A stretch of 64,000 nt of DNA from Acanthosepion esculentum (GCA_964036315.1 OZ038496.1:13869622-13933621), one strand, 5' to 3'; positions 26,415-38,654 are shown, counted from the stretch's first letter. Made by a program: numbers and translations. The notes: a model not told the origin generated them from the sequence alone.

Positions 26415-26621
26415 AAAAAAGAAGGACTTTATAACCGAGAAGACTCTTCCAATGATTCCATAGCTAGAGAATTTGTACAGTAATCCTTTATACCACATGT
26501 CAAAGGCCTTTGAAATATCTAATGTGGTCATCCCTGAGATGCTTTTGTTGTTTAGTGCCTCACTGATTCTCCGAGTGATAGGACATAAATAATGGATCAG
26601 GCCAATCAGAACCATATTCAC
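26415..26621 (-). mobile_element. non-LTR reverse transcriptase fragment, opposite strand
   Basis: The minus-strand frame gives MTTLDISKAFDMWYKGLLYK and SSYGIIGRVFSVIKSF, the conserved block around the first catalytic Asp of LINE reverse transcriptases (DISKAFD). It stops at an A-rich tract near 26400. It encodes a more N-terminal part than the plus-strand fragment next to it. Confidence 0.88.
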
Positions 26622-27080
26622 TCAGGAGACACTTAGATACAGGTGAACACTCTTTTATGAAAATTATTAATCAGCCAAGTAACTTAAATCACTTTTCTTT
26701 CATGTACTGATGCATGAAATGAAATTCAGCAGGTTGCCAATTTAATGGCTATAGGTATTTAAACAGTCATTCTGACTTATTCATTTTGACCTTTGAGGTC
26801 AGATACAGGAAAACAAAGGAAGTCATGGTTAATAAGTCGTCTTGATTGGCAAAAACTAGAATGGGAATGTTTGGATATAGAAAGGGATTTCAGTGAGTTA
26901 AATTTTACATGTCATGCAATGTAGATGTGTTTTGTTTTTTTTGTGTCTTGGAACTTGCTCCCCAGTAGGGGTGAGAGAGCAATCCCACCAGCTAGTTAGA
27001 AGAGGTACCCATTGATGTGGTTAATAAACTAGTAAGATTCAAATTATTTTTGTTGATGTTCTTTCATCTCCGGACCCAAA
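26622..27080. other. no recognised feature
   Basis: AT-rich sequence between the LINE and Helitron fragments, with no frame of note. Confidence 0.45.
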
Positions 27081-27086
27081 AACATT

Positions 27087-27392
27087 TTGACACCAGGCTG
27101 GGAGAAGACAAGCATGAGAAGATCCAATAATGTGAGTGAATTGATGCCGTCAACCCTCACCAAAGGGTTATGCAACATATACTCAAACTGGTGCAGTGAC
27201 CAAGAGAACCCTAGAAGAAGGGGCCTATACAACACTATAAACAAATCACAAGGCCAAATGCTTCAAAAACTTGGAATTTGGCTCCAGAAAGAAATATTTA
27301 TGCATGGCCAGTTGTATGTTGCATGCTCAAGAGTAAAAAATCCTAAGAATTTATTCTTCACTGTTAAAAAGGAAAAAAATAAATTTTCTTAA
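27087..27392 (+). pseudogene. Helitron PIF1-like helicase C-terminal remnant
   Basis: Residues 50-57 of the frame are TINKSQGQ and residues 73-84 are HGQLYVACSRVK, the last two conserved helicase motifs of PIF1-like helicases as carried by Helitrons. The spacing of about 15 residues between them is normal for the family. Upstream helicase motifs and the Rep domain are absent, so this is a short relic. No hairpin plus CTRR 3' end was confirmed. Confidence 0.88.
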
Positions 27393-28439
27393 AAAATATT
27401 GTTTGCCATTAAGTCTTATAAAATTAAAGAAATTATCAAACTGTGAAATACAGTTTTTGTCGAAGAATTTTTCCAAACAAATAAACTTACAAAATTTAAT
27501 GAAATGTAGAGTTTGTAAATCTCGACAAAAAATGTTAGCAATAACTTCAACAACACTAAATACTGTGAGGATTCCAACATGCGTCAGTGTGTTGCAAAAA
27601 ACCACTCGTCTCTCAAATATTGTATTATTAATAGAACATTGAAATAGACTTGTAAGAAGAATATTCATAAGAATATGGGAATCTATAGAAATCAACCAAC
27701 ATTCAAGATGCCAGATTGTCTACTAAGATTGCTATATTTGTATGTTTTTTTAAATCATTCCACCCCAACTTGTATTTCTTTTCATTGTATCTCTCATAAG
27801 ATTGTTTTAAATAGGAAAAGGCCAAAATAATTATCACTATCCATCATCAATGGCAATACAAACTGGTTAGAAAGTGTCTAAGACTAAAGTATAATGTGGC
27901 CTCATGACACTACAAATACCCTGGTATTATGCAACCGTTGATCAGAGCAGCTTCTCTAAGTGCTACCAAAGTGTTTGGACCCCTCATGATCAGTCAGATG
28001 CAGCAACCAGAAAAATTCCAACCTCGTACTCTCATAATGAAAAGTTGCATCCACTGATCAGTGAGATCACCAAAAAGTTAAGACCGTTAAATCATTAAGT
28101 GCCATGGAAGAAAGGAACCATATCTGAAACAGGGATAAACCTGTACTTCTGTTCAATAAACATGGAAGGATAACTGGCTAGGTGATAGGTAATTTTATCT
28201 ACTAAAAAGATTGTCTTTTTTAAGATAGTTTCCACTTCCTTATAGACTTCAGCTGGTCGTCTCTTGCTGTTCATAAATTTATATTCTAACTGGGATTTTT
28301 TTTTTTTTCTAAATACTGTGAGGATTTCAACATGCATCAGCCTGTTGCAAAAATATTGTAGTTATAAAAATGTTCTCTTCGTTAATTTAATATCAATCTC
28401 TTTCAAAATTTAACTTAAAACTTTATATACTCCTCATCT
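27393..28439. other. AT-rich DNA with a repeated short segment
   Basis: CTAAATACTGTGAGGATT...CAACATGC...TGTTGCAAAAA occurs at 27556-27602 and again at 28312-28355, which may mark the edges of related transposon debris. No gene was recognised. Confidence 0.4.
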
Positions 28440-28560
28440 TGAATATAAAAAAAAGAAGAGATTCATTTACTTTTGTTTGCAGGAGTTCAAGCTGGGTCAT
28501 AATGCTACCAAAACATTTGCCAACATTAACAAAACATAAGGCGAACAATCCACTTGAATT
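28440..28560 (+). mobile_element. mariner remnant, N-terminal fragment
   Basis: AGAGATTCATTTACTTTTGT, then GGAGTTCAAGCTGGGTCATAATG, match the start of the mariner remnant at 29045. In translation this is HLLLF...EFKLGHNAT, part of the mariner N-terminal DNA-binding domain. It is cut off after about 120 bp. Confidence 0.65.
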
Positions 28561-29044
28561 CGTTATATGCCATATAGAATTATATTTTATTCCTTTTCAT
28601 ATTTTGCATTTTTCTTTTCCTCTTCCCTTGATTTAAAATCATTTTCCGAATCATCAGGAAATAAGCTAATATATAATTGCAATTCACACTTTCCCCATTC
28701 ACACTTAAGTGGAAATGCTCTTTGATATACGAGGAAGAGGGTGAAACCTCCCCTCTGGATTTGAATCTTGAACATATCTGGGGTTATCTATTAAGAAACA
28801 TCAGTTCTTAAAATGGAATTAAATATATATTTAGATCTTGGCATCATTCTGGAAAATAGGTTGTTTGGAGAGTAATACCTGATTTTAGAATAAACATTTT
28901 AATTGTGTTCTAATATATTATTATAGGAATGGCACAAAAGTATATTACTCATTTTTAATAATTAAAGTGGCCTCTTTGGTATTTCGTATCAATTGCTTTC
29001 AGAATTTAAATTAAAACATTATATACCACTCATGTTGAGTATGA

Positions 29045-29560
29045 AGAAAGAAGAGATTCATTTACTTTTGTTTGCAGGAGTTCAAGCTTGGTCATAACGC
29101 TACTCAAACTTCTGCCAACATTAACAGAACGCGAGGTGAAGGATCAACTTGTGATCGGACAGTACAGCACTGGTTTCTGCAGTGTCGTTATGAGACTTGA
29201 AGATCAAGGTGGTAGAGGATGTCAATCTGCAATTGACAATCGACATCTGAAAACAGTCGTCAAAAACCCATGTCAAAGTATAATGGGTGTTAGCATTTCA
29301 GTAATAACAGAAAATCAAGAAAATTGGAAAGTGAAAGAGACTCCACAAATGTGTTCCATTTAAACTCAATGAAAGTCAATGAGTCGGACATTTTGAAGTG
29401 TGTTTGATGCTGCATCTGCAAAATTCAAATGATCCAAATTTAAGTTCTAATTAGTGACTTGTGATGAGAAATGGATGCTTTATGAGAATTGTAACGAGCA
29501 CTAATTATCATATTTTCCTGTTATATACCTATGAACACTAATGGGTATGTCCCAATCCTC
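29045..29560 (+). mobile_element. mariner transposase remnant, degraded
   Basis: Frames joined by eye give EFKLGHNATQTSANINRTRG, CDRTVQHWF and, later, IGK and VPFKLNES. This is the order of a mariner DNA-binding domain and linker (compare the usual WVPHEL motif). LVMRNGCFM resembles the block around the first catalytic Asp, here degraded. There are several stops and shifts. The catalytic core beyond is missing. Confidence 0.75.
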
Positions 29561-29789
29561 ATAAATACGTTGGACACTATTGTGAGTGGGGGTAATATGC
29601 TTTCCAAGTAGTCCACCACTAGCAGTGGTTTACCTACTTCACGCTGCTGGCAAGAGACACTTTATGTAACCTGGACTATTCTTGTAAAACCTAATCAATT
29701 TTTATGGTGTATTTAAGGGAAATTAAAAATTGTTTTAGGGGAGGCAACTTTTACCCAAGTCTATTCAGAGCCTGTAAGATATAGATTTT

Positions 29790-30188
29790 TTGGTAAAGTT
29801 TAACATTTGTACCTGGAGGAAAAAAGACAGGCTGTCAAAAGAACGGTTTTCTCAAGAATGACAACAAAAATGTTAAACAGTATTCTTGTAAATAACAAAT
29901 AAAGAGCTTTTAACAGTTTTGTTCTCAATTCCCAGGAAAAAAAAAAAAAAAAAAATTGCTTATAAGCAATTCTCGTGAATTTATGTGCCAAGTACAAATG
30001 AAAGAAATCTCTGGAAAATGCATTTTGTTGCAACATTTATAATTACGGTTACTTGTCGTTATGCATTTATTTAAATTTTCTTTTTCTCTTGTTCAGACAT
30101 TTTTATAAATTTATGAGGAAAAAAACCTGTTTTCATAGTGTTTTCTTTATATGATAAATAATAAATATTGCATTGCTATTGGTTCATA
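29790..30188. repeat. local repeat family C, copy 1
   Basis: TATTCTTGTAAATAACAAATAAAGAG, a GTCAATTC-like word and an A-run correspond to 30657-30960 and 32698-32970. The right end, AATAATAAATATTGCATTGC, is the host sequence into which the element at 30191 inserted. Confidence 0.6.
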
Positions 30189-30190
30189 TA

Positions 30191-30654
30191 CAGTCAATGA
30201 TGAAATTATTTGTAAACCCATCAATTTTGAATATTTTCATCCATTTCTCAGAATCTAATGATGCTATGTTTTTTTTTTATATGTTAATAAGCACAAAAAA
30301 GGAATATAAAAATCAATTTTTAGAACACTTAGTTAAATGCAACAAATTTGTCAGGCAAATTATGCAAAATAAGAAAAGACAAAATTATTCATACGGTATG
30401 AAAAAATAGAACGATTTTCACCATCTTAATAATCAATAGCATGGCCTCTCATCTTTATAACTCGCTGCAATTGTTTTCTAAAGTTTTTGATGAGATTTGA
30501 ACAAATCTTTTCTGGGATTTTCTTCCATTCTTCAACGGTTACACATTCTAATTCCTGAAGGTTTTTTGGTGGGCATCATACGGCCATTAGATTCTGAGAA
30601 ATGGATAAAAATATTCAAAATTGATGGTTGTACGAATAATTTCATTGTTGACTG
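30191..30654. mobile_element. Tc1-type non-autonomous element (464 bp) with long TIRs
   Basis: It begins CAGTCAATGATGAAATTATT and ends with the reverse complement (...TTCATTGTTGACTG). The arms are about 74 bp, and TA lies on both sides (30189-30190 and 30655-30656). The middle, on the minus strand, retains the end of a Tc1-type transposase (EEWKKIPEKICSNLIKN, then VIKMRGHAIDY), so this is a deletion derivative of a once autonomous Tc1. A paralogous empty site is at about 32720. Confidence 0.9.
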
Positions 30655-30656
30655 TA

Positions 30657-31048
30657 TATTTATAATTTTCTAAATAGAAAATTATTCTTGTAAATAATCT
30701 AATAAAATAAATAGTGTTTCACATTTTTGCTGTCAAATTCTCGGGGGGAAAAAAGAGAATGCATAAATTCAATTTTCATATGTTTGGCTTTTATTAAAAT
30801 TTTAAAAATAGTTTTTTAAAACAATAAAAATTACCAAGGGAGTCAAAAGTAATAACAGGGTCAAGAGAAAAACTGTCCTTTTGACACACCATTTTTTTTT
30901 TTTTTTTGGTGTTGGTGGTGGTGGGGAGTTATTAAACTTTGCCAAATTTTTTTTCCAATTTATACAATGTCAGCAGAATAAACTATAGGAACACCAATAT
31001 TCTGCTGATGTTACAGAATTGGCTTGAATTCTTTATGAATAGAGTTAA
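30657..31048. repeat. local repeat family C, copy 2 (right part)
   Basis: TTTATAATTTTCTAAATAGA, AATAATCTAATAAAATAAATAG and GTCAAATTCTCGGGG match 32730-32830 closely. It lies between the two Tc1-type elements. Confidence 0.75.
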
Positions 31049-31050
31049 TA

Positions 31051-32603
31051 CACTCCTGATCAAAAATTTAAGACCACTTGAAAATTTTTTTTAAAAAGAC
31101 TGTTTTTCATGGAAAAATTTTAAACATTTTTCACTTAAAGTTACTAATTTTATAATCTAAAAGGTTATGTAGACAAAAAGTTATAATCCGAACATTTGAG
31201 AAATTGACATTTTTATAAAATGAGGCGTTTTACACTTGATCAAAATTATAAGACCAGAGACAAAAATTCTATGAAATTGTACGAAAAGTGTACGAAAATA
31301 TTCAACAACCAAATTTAATAATGAGTTCTACCTCCACCAGTTTTGATGACTTCAAAAATTCTTTGGGGCATGCTAGAAATTAGTGTTTCCATTAAGGTGC
31401 GAGGAATATTGCTCCAGCTTCTGAAGATAGCTTCACGAAGTTCATTTTTTGTTGAATATTGTTTGACATTTCGATAAACATCTCTTGCCATCCATCCCCA
31501 AACATTTTCAATTGGGTTCAAGTCCGGTGAGCATGCAGGATGTCTCAAGAGATGGACCCCATTTTCTTGTAGAAAGGTCAAGGTCCGGCATGCAGCATGG
31601 ATTGCAGCATTATCCTGTTGGAGTAACCATCCATCCCCACACAAACGATGGCCTTCCATCACCAACGATGCTTTTTGTAGCATGCTAACATAACCAGCCA
31701 CTGTCTGATGACCCTGCACCACCTGGAGCTCCATCGTCCCACTGTAAGAAAAGCACCCCATACCATTAGGGACCCTCCACCACTATGACGTGTGGAGAAA
31801 ATTTCTGGAGGCATGTTTTTGTTATGCCAATATCGTTGGAAGCCATCAGGACCATCTAGATTGAATTTTTTCCCATCAGGAAACAGAACTTTCTTCCACT
31901 TCCCATCCTCCCATGTTTGGTATTCACGACCAAACCTTAAACGGTTCCCTTTCTTCATGGAAGCAGCCAAGGAATTTGTTTGCGCTTTTTATTTACCATG
32001 ACTTTTTGTCGTGTCATCTGATGGTTACTGGACTGCAATCAGCATCTGTGGCTGCCTTAATTTGACTAGAAGAAAGTCCACTGGCTTTCACAACAACCCA
32101 TCTTATTCTCCTACTCAATGCCGGAGAAATTTTTTGGGCCAACCAGTAGACTTTGCGTTTCCATAATTCACACTGTCCTTTAGAAAGTTGCAAATCACAG
32201 TTTTACTGCGATTTACCTTAACTGCTATCGCCCACTGTGACAAACCTTGATTATAGAAATCTAGAATTCGAGCATGCTCAACTTCAGTAAGTTTGCTTGC
32301 TTTAGGCATGGTGACACCATTACGCAGTGATTGCTAATCTCTAACTGAACTAAAAACATTGGAATTACCCTAGATCTAACAATCTATACCCCCTGGTCTT
32401 GTAATTTTGACCAAGTGTAAAATGCCTCATTTTATAAAAATGTCCATTTCTGAGTAAATTGATTGGATTATAACTTTTTGTCTACATAACCTTTTAGATT
32501 ATAGAATTAGTAACCTTAAGTAAGAAAAAGTTTATAATGTATCCATGACAAACAGTCTCTTATAAAAAATTTTCAAATGGTCTTAAATTTTTGATCAGGA
32601 GTG
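31051..32603 (-). mobile_element. Tc1-family DNA transposon, nearly full length (1553 bp)
   Basis: The left end CACTCCTGATCAAAAATTTA and its inverted copy at the right end, with AAGACCA/TGGTCTT following, define the termini; the inverted similarity runs for over 100 bp. TA flanks both sides (31049-31050 and 32604-32605), as expected for Tc1/mariner. One broken transposase gene fills the middle. Confidence 0.95.
31315..32309 (-). pseudogene. Tc1-type transposase, broken by shifts and stops
   Basis: It starts MPKASKLTEVEHARILDFYN, a helix-turn-helix domain. A middle frame has MKKGNRLRFGREYQTWEDGK, where the usual first catalytic DES block has diverged, and GGGSLMVWGAF. The last frame has LLQQDNAAIHAACRTL (second Asp) and [14 protein letters not shown] (Glu), with 34 residues between D and E, the Tc1 DD34E spacing. 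It ends VIKTGGGRTHY. Changes of frame near 32110 and 31700 inactivate it. The 148-residue last frame is the best preserved. Confidence 0.93.
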
Positions 32604-32697
32604 TATTCTGGATTCTTTTTCAAAGGGACTTGTTAGATAAGACTGCATTTTTAGAGATTCTTGTCAATCCTTGATGGATGAGGAATGAGTTTTATAA

Positions 32698-32970
32698 TAA
32701 TAAATATTGCATTGTTATTGGTTCAAATATATTTATAATTTTCAAAATAGAAAATTATTTTCACAAATAATCTAATAAAGTAAATAGTGTTTAATTCTTT
32801 TGTTGTCAATTCTCGAGAAAAAAAAAAAAGAAAAAGAGAGAATGCATAAAGTTCAGTTTCACAAGTTTGGATTTTATTAAAATCCTAAAAATAGCTTTTT
32901 AAAATAATGAAATTTGCCAAAGGAAACTTCATATCAGGTATGAATGTTAAACTTTGCCAATTTCACCCAA
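32698..32970. repeat. local repeat family C, copy 3 with empty Tc1 site
   Basis: TAATAAATATTGCATTGTTATTGG runs straight into TTTATAATTTTCAAAATAGA here, whereas in the copy at 30160/30657 the same two halves are split by the 464 bp Tc1 element. Confidence 0.85.
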
Positions 32971-33489
32971 TCTAAGGCTCAAGAACCATTCAAAGTAGAG
33001 AGTTACTGAATGAGGTGTGTGATGTGAATGTAAGAGGAGATAGAAGGAAGTGAGTATAAGTAGGATAGATAATGATTGAACCTTGACTTAAAGAGGTTAA
33101 AATTGTAATGTTCAAGGAAGCATCCATGTGAGAGTGTTCCACAAAGTAGCAGTTCTTGGGAAAAAGCTGTCTGATTGGAACTTCCTCTTTACAATTGGGA
33201 TACAGGGGAAATGACGTTGATTCAATCTTGTGGATGTAGCATGGAATGTATTAACTGTAAAAATTTGATTGATTGATTTGTTTTTTATGGATTATCAACC
33301 CTTTTCTTTTTTAGAATAACAATGATTTTCTAGCTGTCTTCCTGAATCCTGTTTCATTGTCCTTTTTCCTCACTAAAGTCTTCTCATTCTCTTCTACTCT
33401 CAGTAACCCTTTGCATCTTAGTGGCATTATTGCCATGCTTGGGATGAAATGATTGAAAAAAAAAACAAAACAAAAAAAACAAGCCTATT
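32971..33489. repeat. dispersed family A debris
   Basis: About 33340-33460 is an inverted copy of family A (CAGTAACCCTTTGCATCTTAG, GCATTATTGCCATGC). About 33090-33200 has a GTGTTCCACAAAGTAG segment like the GAGTTCCACAAGCG word of the 16536 copy. No gene. Confidence 0.55.
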
Positions 33490-33632
33490 ATTTAGCTGGG
33501 TACAAGGTGATTGATTTCATACCCTTTTCAAGGGTATTTGCACTAAGTGAATGTAATGAACTCAATTGGAATTCGAACTCAAATCTCTGATTTCTCATTC
33601 TAAGCCACTATCTGTTACACCACCTGCACATC
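33490..33632 (-). repeat. tRNA-derived SINE copy, minus orientation
   Basis: Shows the family body (TTCATACCCTTTTCAAGGG), the reversed B box (TGGAATTCGAACTC) and the reversed A-box region ending in TACACCACCTGCAC. It is 5'-complete at the tRNA side and truncated on the other. Confidence 0.8.
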
Positions 33633-34073
33633 CAGTAAATATCTGAATTGGCGGAACTAAAGAATAGGGATCATCTGAACATTTGCCATGGAAGTTGAAA
33701 CAGAGTAGCAGTAAGCTTTTGATATTGCATCTCTGGGAAAGAATACAGATTCTTAGAAAAGACAAAAAATATAAAAAGGCATGTGTATATTTACAAATAT
33801 TTTATCAAGTTTAATTTATTTTCTTTTTTTTTCAAGGATTATTAACTGAAGACAGCAGAAATAAATATAACAGTTTCAGAAATATTTTCACACAATGTAA
33901 AAATGAAAAAAAAAAAAAAAAATAATGATCATATACATATATATATATATACATATATATATATAAATAGACGGGAGGTTCTTTGTTTCTTGATGTCTTC
34001 AATAATGAAGTGTTTTATGGCTGTTGACTAATAACAAGTGCATTCTGAACACATAAACACTTATGGAATTCTG

Positions 34074-34107
<34 letters not shown>

Positions 34108-34568
34108 ATATTCATCTACTGGTGTGTCATGGATTTTATAAGTACACATGTATACAGACCATCGTGGACAAGATATACACAGTGGCTCTTGGGGTTGAAC
34201 ATGGAGCAGCTGGTTTATACCGATATACCCGAACAAATGAAAACCAAGTTTACGAAGTCATTAATCTTAATGTGGTATTTCTTATCCTTTTTTTTCACAC
34301 GTACAAGACTAAAAAAAAGTAACTGACGGACTTTTGGTCCTACTCTGAAATTAGATTTCCCTATTAGAAACTATTAAAGATAAATCGGTAAGACTTATTT
34401 TTCTCATCTTAGCAGTAGATTTAGAAAGTATTTAATGGAACACTTTTGGATTTTATAAGTACAAAATATGAACAGAAAAGGAAAGACAAGCCTAAGATTT
34501 CAATGAAGTAGCTATAAGGTTATTTAAATACTTTAACAGAGAAAAACATGAGTGATTTAAGCCTACTG

Positions 34569-34613
<45 letters not shown>

Positions 34614-34895
34614 CAATAAAAATATAGTTTTAAGGTATGCTATATTGGCAAAAGTATTCAATATTAGAGATAGAGCAGCATATGTGAATATAAAAGTGGA
34701 CACTGATCTCAACACTGATCGGCGACAGTCTGTTTCATGCTTGAATACAATCTTCAGGATGTATTTGTTGGCTTGTCTATTTATATAAGCTGGTCAATGT
34801 TGCGTTATAGAGGTCTATTGTATTATAGTTATTGGGTAGGTATTATATATACATACGGTGTTAGTCAAACTTATCTTAACATGTTAAATCATTTA
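33633..34895. other. AT-rich DNA with microsatellites
   Basis: Contains a (TG)n tract at 34074-34107, a (TA)n tract at 34571-34602 and smaller TA tracts near 33935. A stretch at about 34697-34760 (GTGGACACTGATCTCAACAC, GGCGACAGTCTGTTTCATGC) belongs to the palindrome family at 41401. Frames of about 90 codons run through the TG tract and are not genes. Confidence 0.6.
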
Positions 34896-35165
34896 CACCA
34901 TTTCCATTGTTCGGACTGTTGTCCTAGTATTTGTTGTCATATTCACAACATTTTGGCCATTGTATGTTCTGGTCTTCTTCAGGTGATTGGAATTTTAGAA
35001 CTGAACCCTTTATTTTGTCCACTGGAGTAGATTGTTCTAGTTCCAAACATTATGAATATGACAACAAAGATGAAGACAACAATCTGAACATACCTCATCT
35101 CAGAAATATTGACTATGAATATGACAAGAAAGATGAGGACAACAGTCCAAACAATGGAAATAGTG
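34896..35165. repeat. foldback element, copy 2
   Basis: The left arm has CCATTGTTCGGACTGTTGTC and CAACATTTTGGCCATTG. The right side has GACAACAAAGATGAAGACAA and GATGAGGACAACAGTCCAAA, an inverted and internally repeated counterpart. The middle holds GGAGTAGATTGTTCTAGTTCC as in the other copies. Confidence 0.75.
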
Positions 35166-35293
35166 TAAATAGTTACAATAGATCATCTCAGAATTATAGA
35201 CAGATGTTAAATAATCTTGCACATATGATGTATGTTGCATGAATAAATGACTTCTACCATTTAAGTGTTAACATAATTTTGACCACCTCTCTC

Positions 35294-35296
<3 letters not shown>

Positions 35297-35344
<48 letters not shown>

Positions 35345-35433
35345 AAAGGTAATAAATCCATTGGTATATAATCCAAGTGGATCCTAGTAATATAAAATAT
35401 TAAAAGTGATCAACAATTTTTGATTTTATGGCT

Positions 35434-35485
<52 letters not shown>

Positions 35486-35633
35486 GCCGAAAAGTTCTCA
35501 GCTCTATCAAGAAGGGACTAAAAAAAAGAAAACTTGTTTGGTTACATTTTGAAATGTAGGACAGGCTGAGAACTTTTTAACACACAAATAATAAATATAC
35601 CCCCCCCCCGCCCACACACACACACACACACAC
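35297..35633. repeat. cluster of microsatellites
   Basis: (TA)n at about 35297-35340 and 35440-35480, a C run at about 35600, then (CA)n at 35614-35632. Confidence 0.92.
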
Positions 35634-36847
35634 TTCACTGAAAGTACAACTGAATGCAATTGTCTGGTGCTGATTGAAAATTGACTGTTGTAAAAAATTT
35701 AAATATTGATACCCAATATGTGATACGTTATATATATCATGCATACAGGCACTTTAATATGATTGAGTAGATATGTGATGAGTATTGATAAGATAAATTG
35801 ATTACGCAATTATTATTATTATTATTTTTTTTTTAATATCACCAACATTTACCCAAATTTAGCTAAATCTTAAACAACACCATTATTGATGTCAGTGTGT
35901 CTTGCCAGTTAACCAATCCCTTTCAAGTCGAGACCGGAAGAACCAACTCATCTTAATTGAGTTGATAATTTAAATTATAAAACTGGAGATTTGGTCCAGT
36001 CACAGCACCTAAATTAAAACAGAAACCCAATCCTAAAAAGGAATCAAAGTATAAACCTCTACACTTGATTATAAGAACAGAGAGATATGTAAACCAATCT
36101 CTACTCCTATTGAGGAAAAAAAAGAAGATAAATTAATTAAATAGTAAAGAAAATTTCAGATTTTAGGCTGAGAACTATAGATTTGATGCAGAATTTAGAA
36201 GGAACCGGAAACCCAGTCTTAAACTGGAAACAAGGGATAAACTTTTACTCCTGTTCAGAAGACTGGGGAGGAGTGTGAACTGGACAATAGGTGAATTTAT
36301 CTACTCCTATTAAATATATAAATAAAACCCGAGTTGAAATTAGTAAAATCTATGTCAAAAACTTATACAGTTAAAGTAAAAAAACTCCAGCGTTCATAAG
36401 GATAACATTAATCTCATTCTTTCTTGCCAATGTACATTTGGTTTTAATAAAATCCATTTTTACTGATGACGTTTATTTAGTGAAACATGTCAAAACGAGA
36501 GTTCTCCAGACTGTCTTAGTTATTTACCATTTTGTTGGATTCACACCCAAATTTAAACCAATTGACCCCAATTTTACGTGTGTGTCTGAGTATTAAAATC
36601 CTGCAAAAGTCAAACCTTTCTTTAATAGCACTATCAAAACACAAAGTTTCATAATCATTCTGAGAGTTTAGATACCTAAGTTATAACAGAAACAGGTAGA
36701 ACGATATTGTGGATTTTACAAGCTCACTATAATAGGCAAACGGCACAAAGGGCTCCATGGCTCAAACCCAGAGTAAATGATTTTGCTAAAACCCAAGTAT
36801 TTCAGTTATATAGAATTTACTATTTAAATTAAGAGGCTAAAATCAAA
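35634..36847. repeat. AT-rich DNA with dispersed family D copies
   Basis: About 36010-36110 and 36165-36320 share AATCCTAAA/CAGTCTTAAA, GGGATAAAC and CTACTCCTATT words, and the second is closely matched at about 50890-51030 (GACTGGGGAGG, GTGTGAAC). No gene recognised. Confidence 0.55.
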
Positions 36848-37112
36848 TACCATATGTGATACACACTTGGATGATCATGTCTCTTTCGATTCATGACTGA
36901 CTAGGCAGGAGATTTCCCGCAGGAAGCTGCTATTTCTTTCTGCAGTAGACAGGTTTCCAACCCAGGCTATAGAATGCTGTCTGTCCTGCTATTCAACCCA
37001 TAGCTAGAGGGAGAAGAGATGGATTCATACCTTACCTAAGGGTATTTGCATATAAGTGAATGTGATGAACCTAACTGGAACTTGGCTATCTGATTTCTCA
37101 TTCTGAGATGTT
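36848..37112 (-). repeat. tRNA-derived SINE copy, minus orientation
   Basis: Family body with ATTCATGACTGACTAGGCAG, CAACCCAGGCTATAGAATGC and CATAGCTAGAGGGAGAAGAG. The tRNA-like end is diverged (CTGGAACTTGGC). Confidence 0.8.
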
Positions 37113-38654
37113 AAACATTAACTGAAAAAGCCAATCGAACCAAACGTAGTTAAAAAAAAAAAGAAAAATGTCAAGGCTTTTTGTCATAAGAATCTTTAAG
37201 GCTATGAAGATAAATTTTTTTTTTTTTTTTTTACCATATTTTTTAAAATGTTTGAATTTCCATCAATGAAACAATCAAGTTATAGCAAAAAGATTTTGGT
37301 CACTCAGGGGAAAGTGGTCAACCTGTTTAACCAGGCAGTTGGTTTGTTGTATGTGTGTGTGTGTGTGTCAGTGTGGGGGAGAAATTCAATGTTCTGTTTT
37401 AATATTCTTATAAAAAAACAACAATCCTTAGTGGGGAGGAGGGACAAAAAAGTGTGTGTTTGTGTGTGTTTTAATTTTTTTTTGTCTTGTAAAAGTAGGA
37501 ATTGCATGGACAAAAATATTTATTTACAATTTTCTTTTTTTTTTTTAATATATATTTTTTTTAACTAATTACATTGTTACCATTGTTAGACATTTCTTTT
37601 TCGGTTAGTGACTGCATTCATTGGAGCCAATGTCATTGACCATTGACTATTTCACAACATTTGCCACTACCAAAAAATTACATTTTAGGGATTTTTTTAA
37701 AATGGTGGGGGCAATTATTGATATGCAAACAGTTGCCAACTCTTCATGCTAGAAAAAAGTTTCACCATTGATGTTAGAGTGTTTTCCTTTTTTTTCTTTT
37801 TTGATATTTTTCTTTAAAATTAAAATAAAATCCAACTCAAATGGTAAGTTGGACTCAAATAAATATTATAAAGTCTGACGAGGTTGGGGTTAATCCCCTG
37901 ATGTCAAAAGAAAAGTCTCGAGTGGATGCCAAAATGGCGGTAAAAAAAAAACAAAAAAAACCCCAAAACATCTGACATTGAAAGAGTTTATAAATGGAAG
38001 CTGTCACCAAGTTCAATTTTGGTCTTCATATGATTTTGTTTTTCTCTTTCATTCATGCAGACACACACACGCAAATCTCGCCATAATTAATAGTCTGTCT
38101 TCACTTTATCCGATACGTGTTTTTCCATAGAAGGAAAAACTCTCTTGGCCTATGACTCTCAAGACGTAAAAGGACACATTTAATACAAAGTATACACATT
38201 TCTTAAAACAGACAAGTCGATCATAACACAACAGTTTCTTTATTAAACACCACCCTTCCCTTTACAGTGCAATGAGCTTTCATGTCTTTACAAAACAACA
38301 AAAAAGGCACCTGCACTTCTTCCTCTTATATGATTTCTATTGTTCAGCATAAAGACATCTTTTTTTCTTCTTCTTTAGACTCAAGTGTAATGCACAGCGT
38401 TGTGAGGGAAATTTTCTTTCATTAAGTGTAATGGATCCTTACAATTCTTTCATAGTTTCAGGGTTTTGTAATTATTTATAAGAATGTACAGCATAAGTAA
38501 TTCTAATAAATTTGCACATTGACCTGAATCGTATAAAGTTTCCATTATGTTGCACAGCAGTTCTCTCATTAAAATTGGTCCTTGGGTGAATAATGTGCCC
38601 AATTTCTTTTATATACAGCATAACCATTTAAATTGCCTTAACCCTTCAGCGTTC
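37113..38654. other. AT-rich non-coding
   Basis: Two short TG tracts (about 37350 and 37451) and T runs. The 38000-38640 part has a more even composition and a minus-strand AATAAA at 38232, but no frame I recognise. Confidence 0.4.

Noticed and set aside
25740..26621. LINE 5' inversion by twin priming
   Set aside because: In twin priming the inverted 5' part lies before the 3' part. Here the inverted piece lies after the 3' part, so the geometry is wrong.
34038..34326. Overlapping frames of 87-94 codons
   Set aside because: They run through a (TG)n tract and show no conserved domain.
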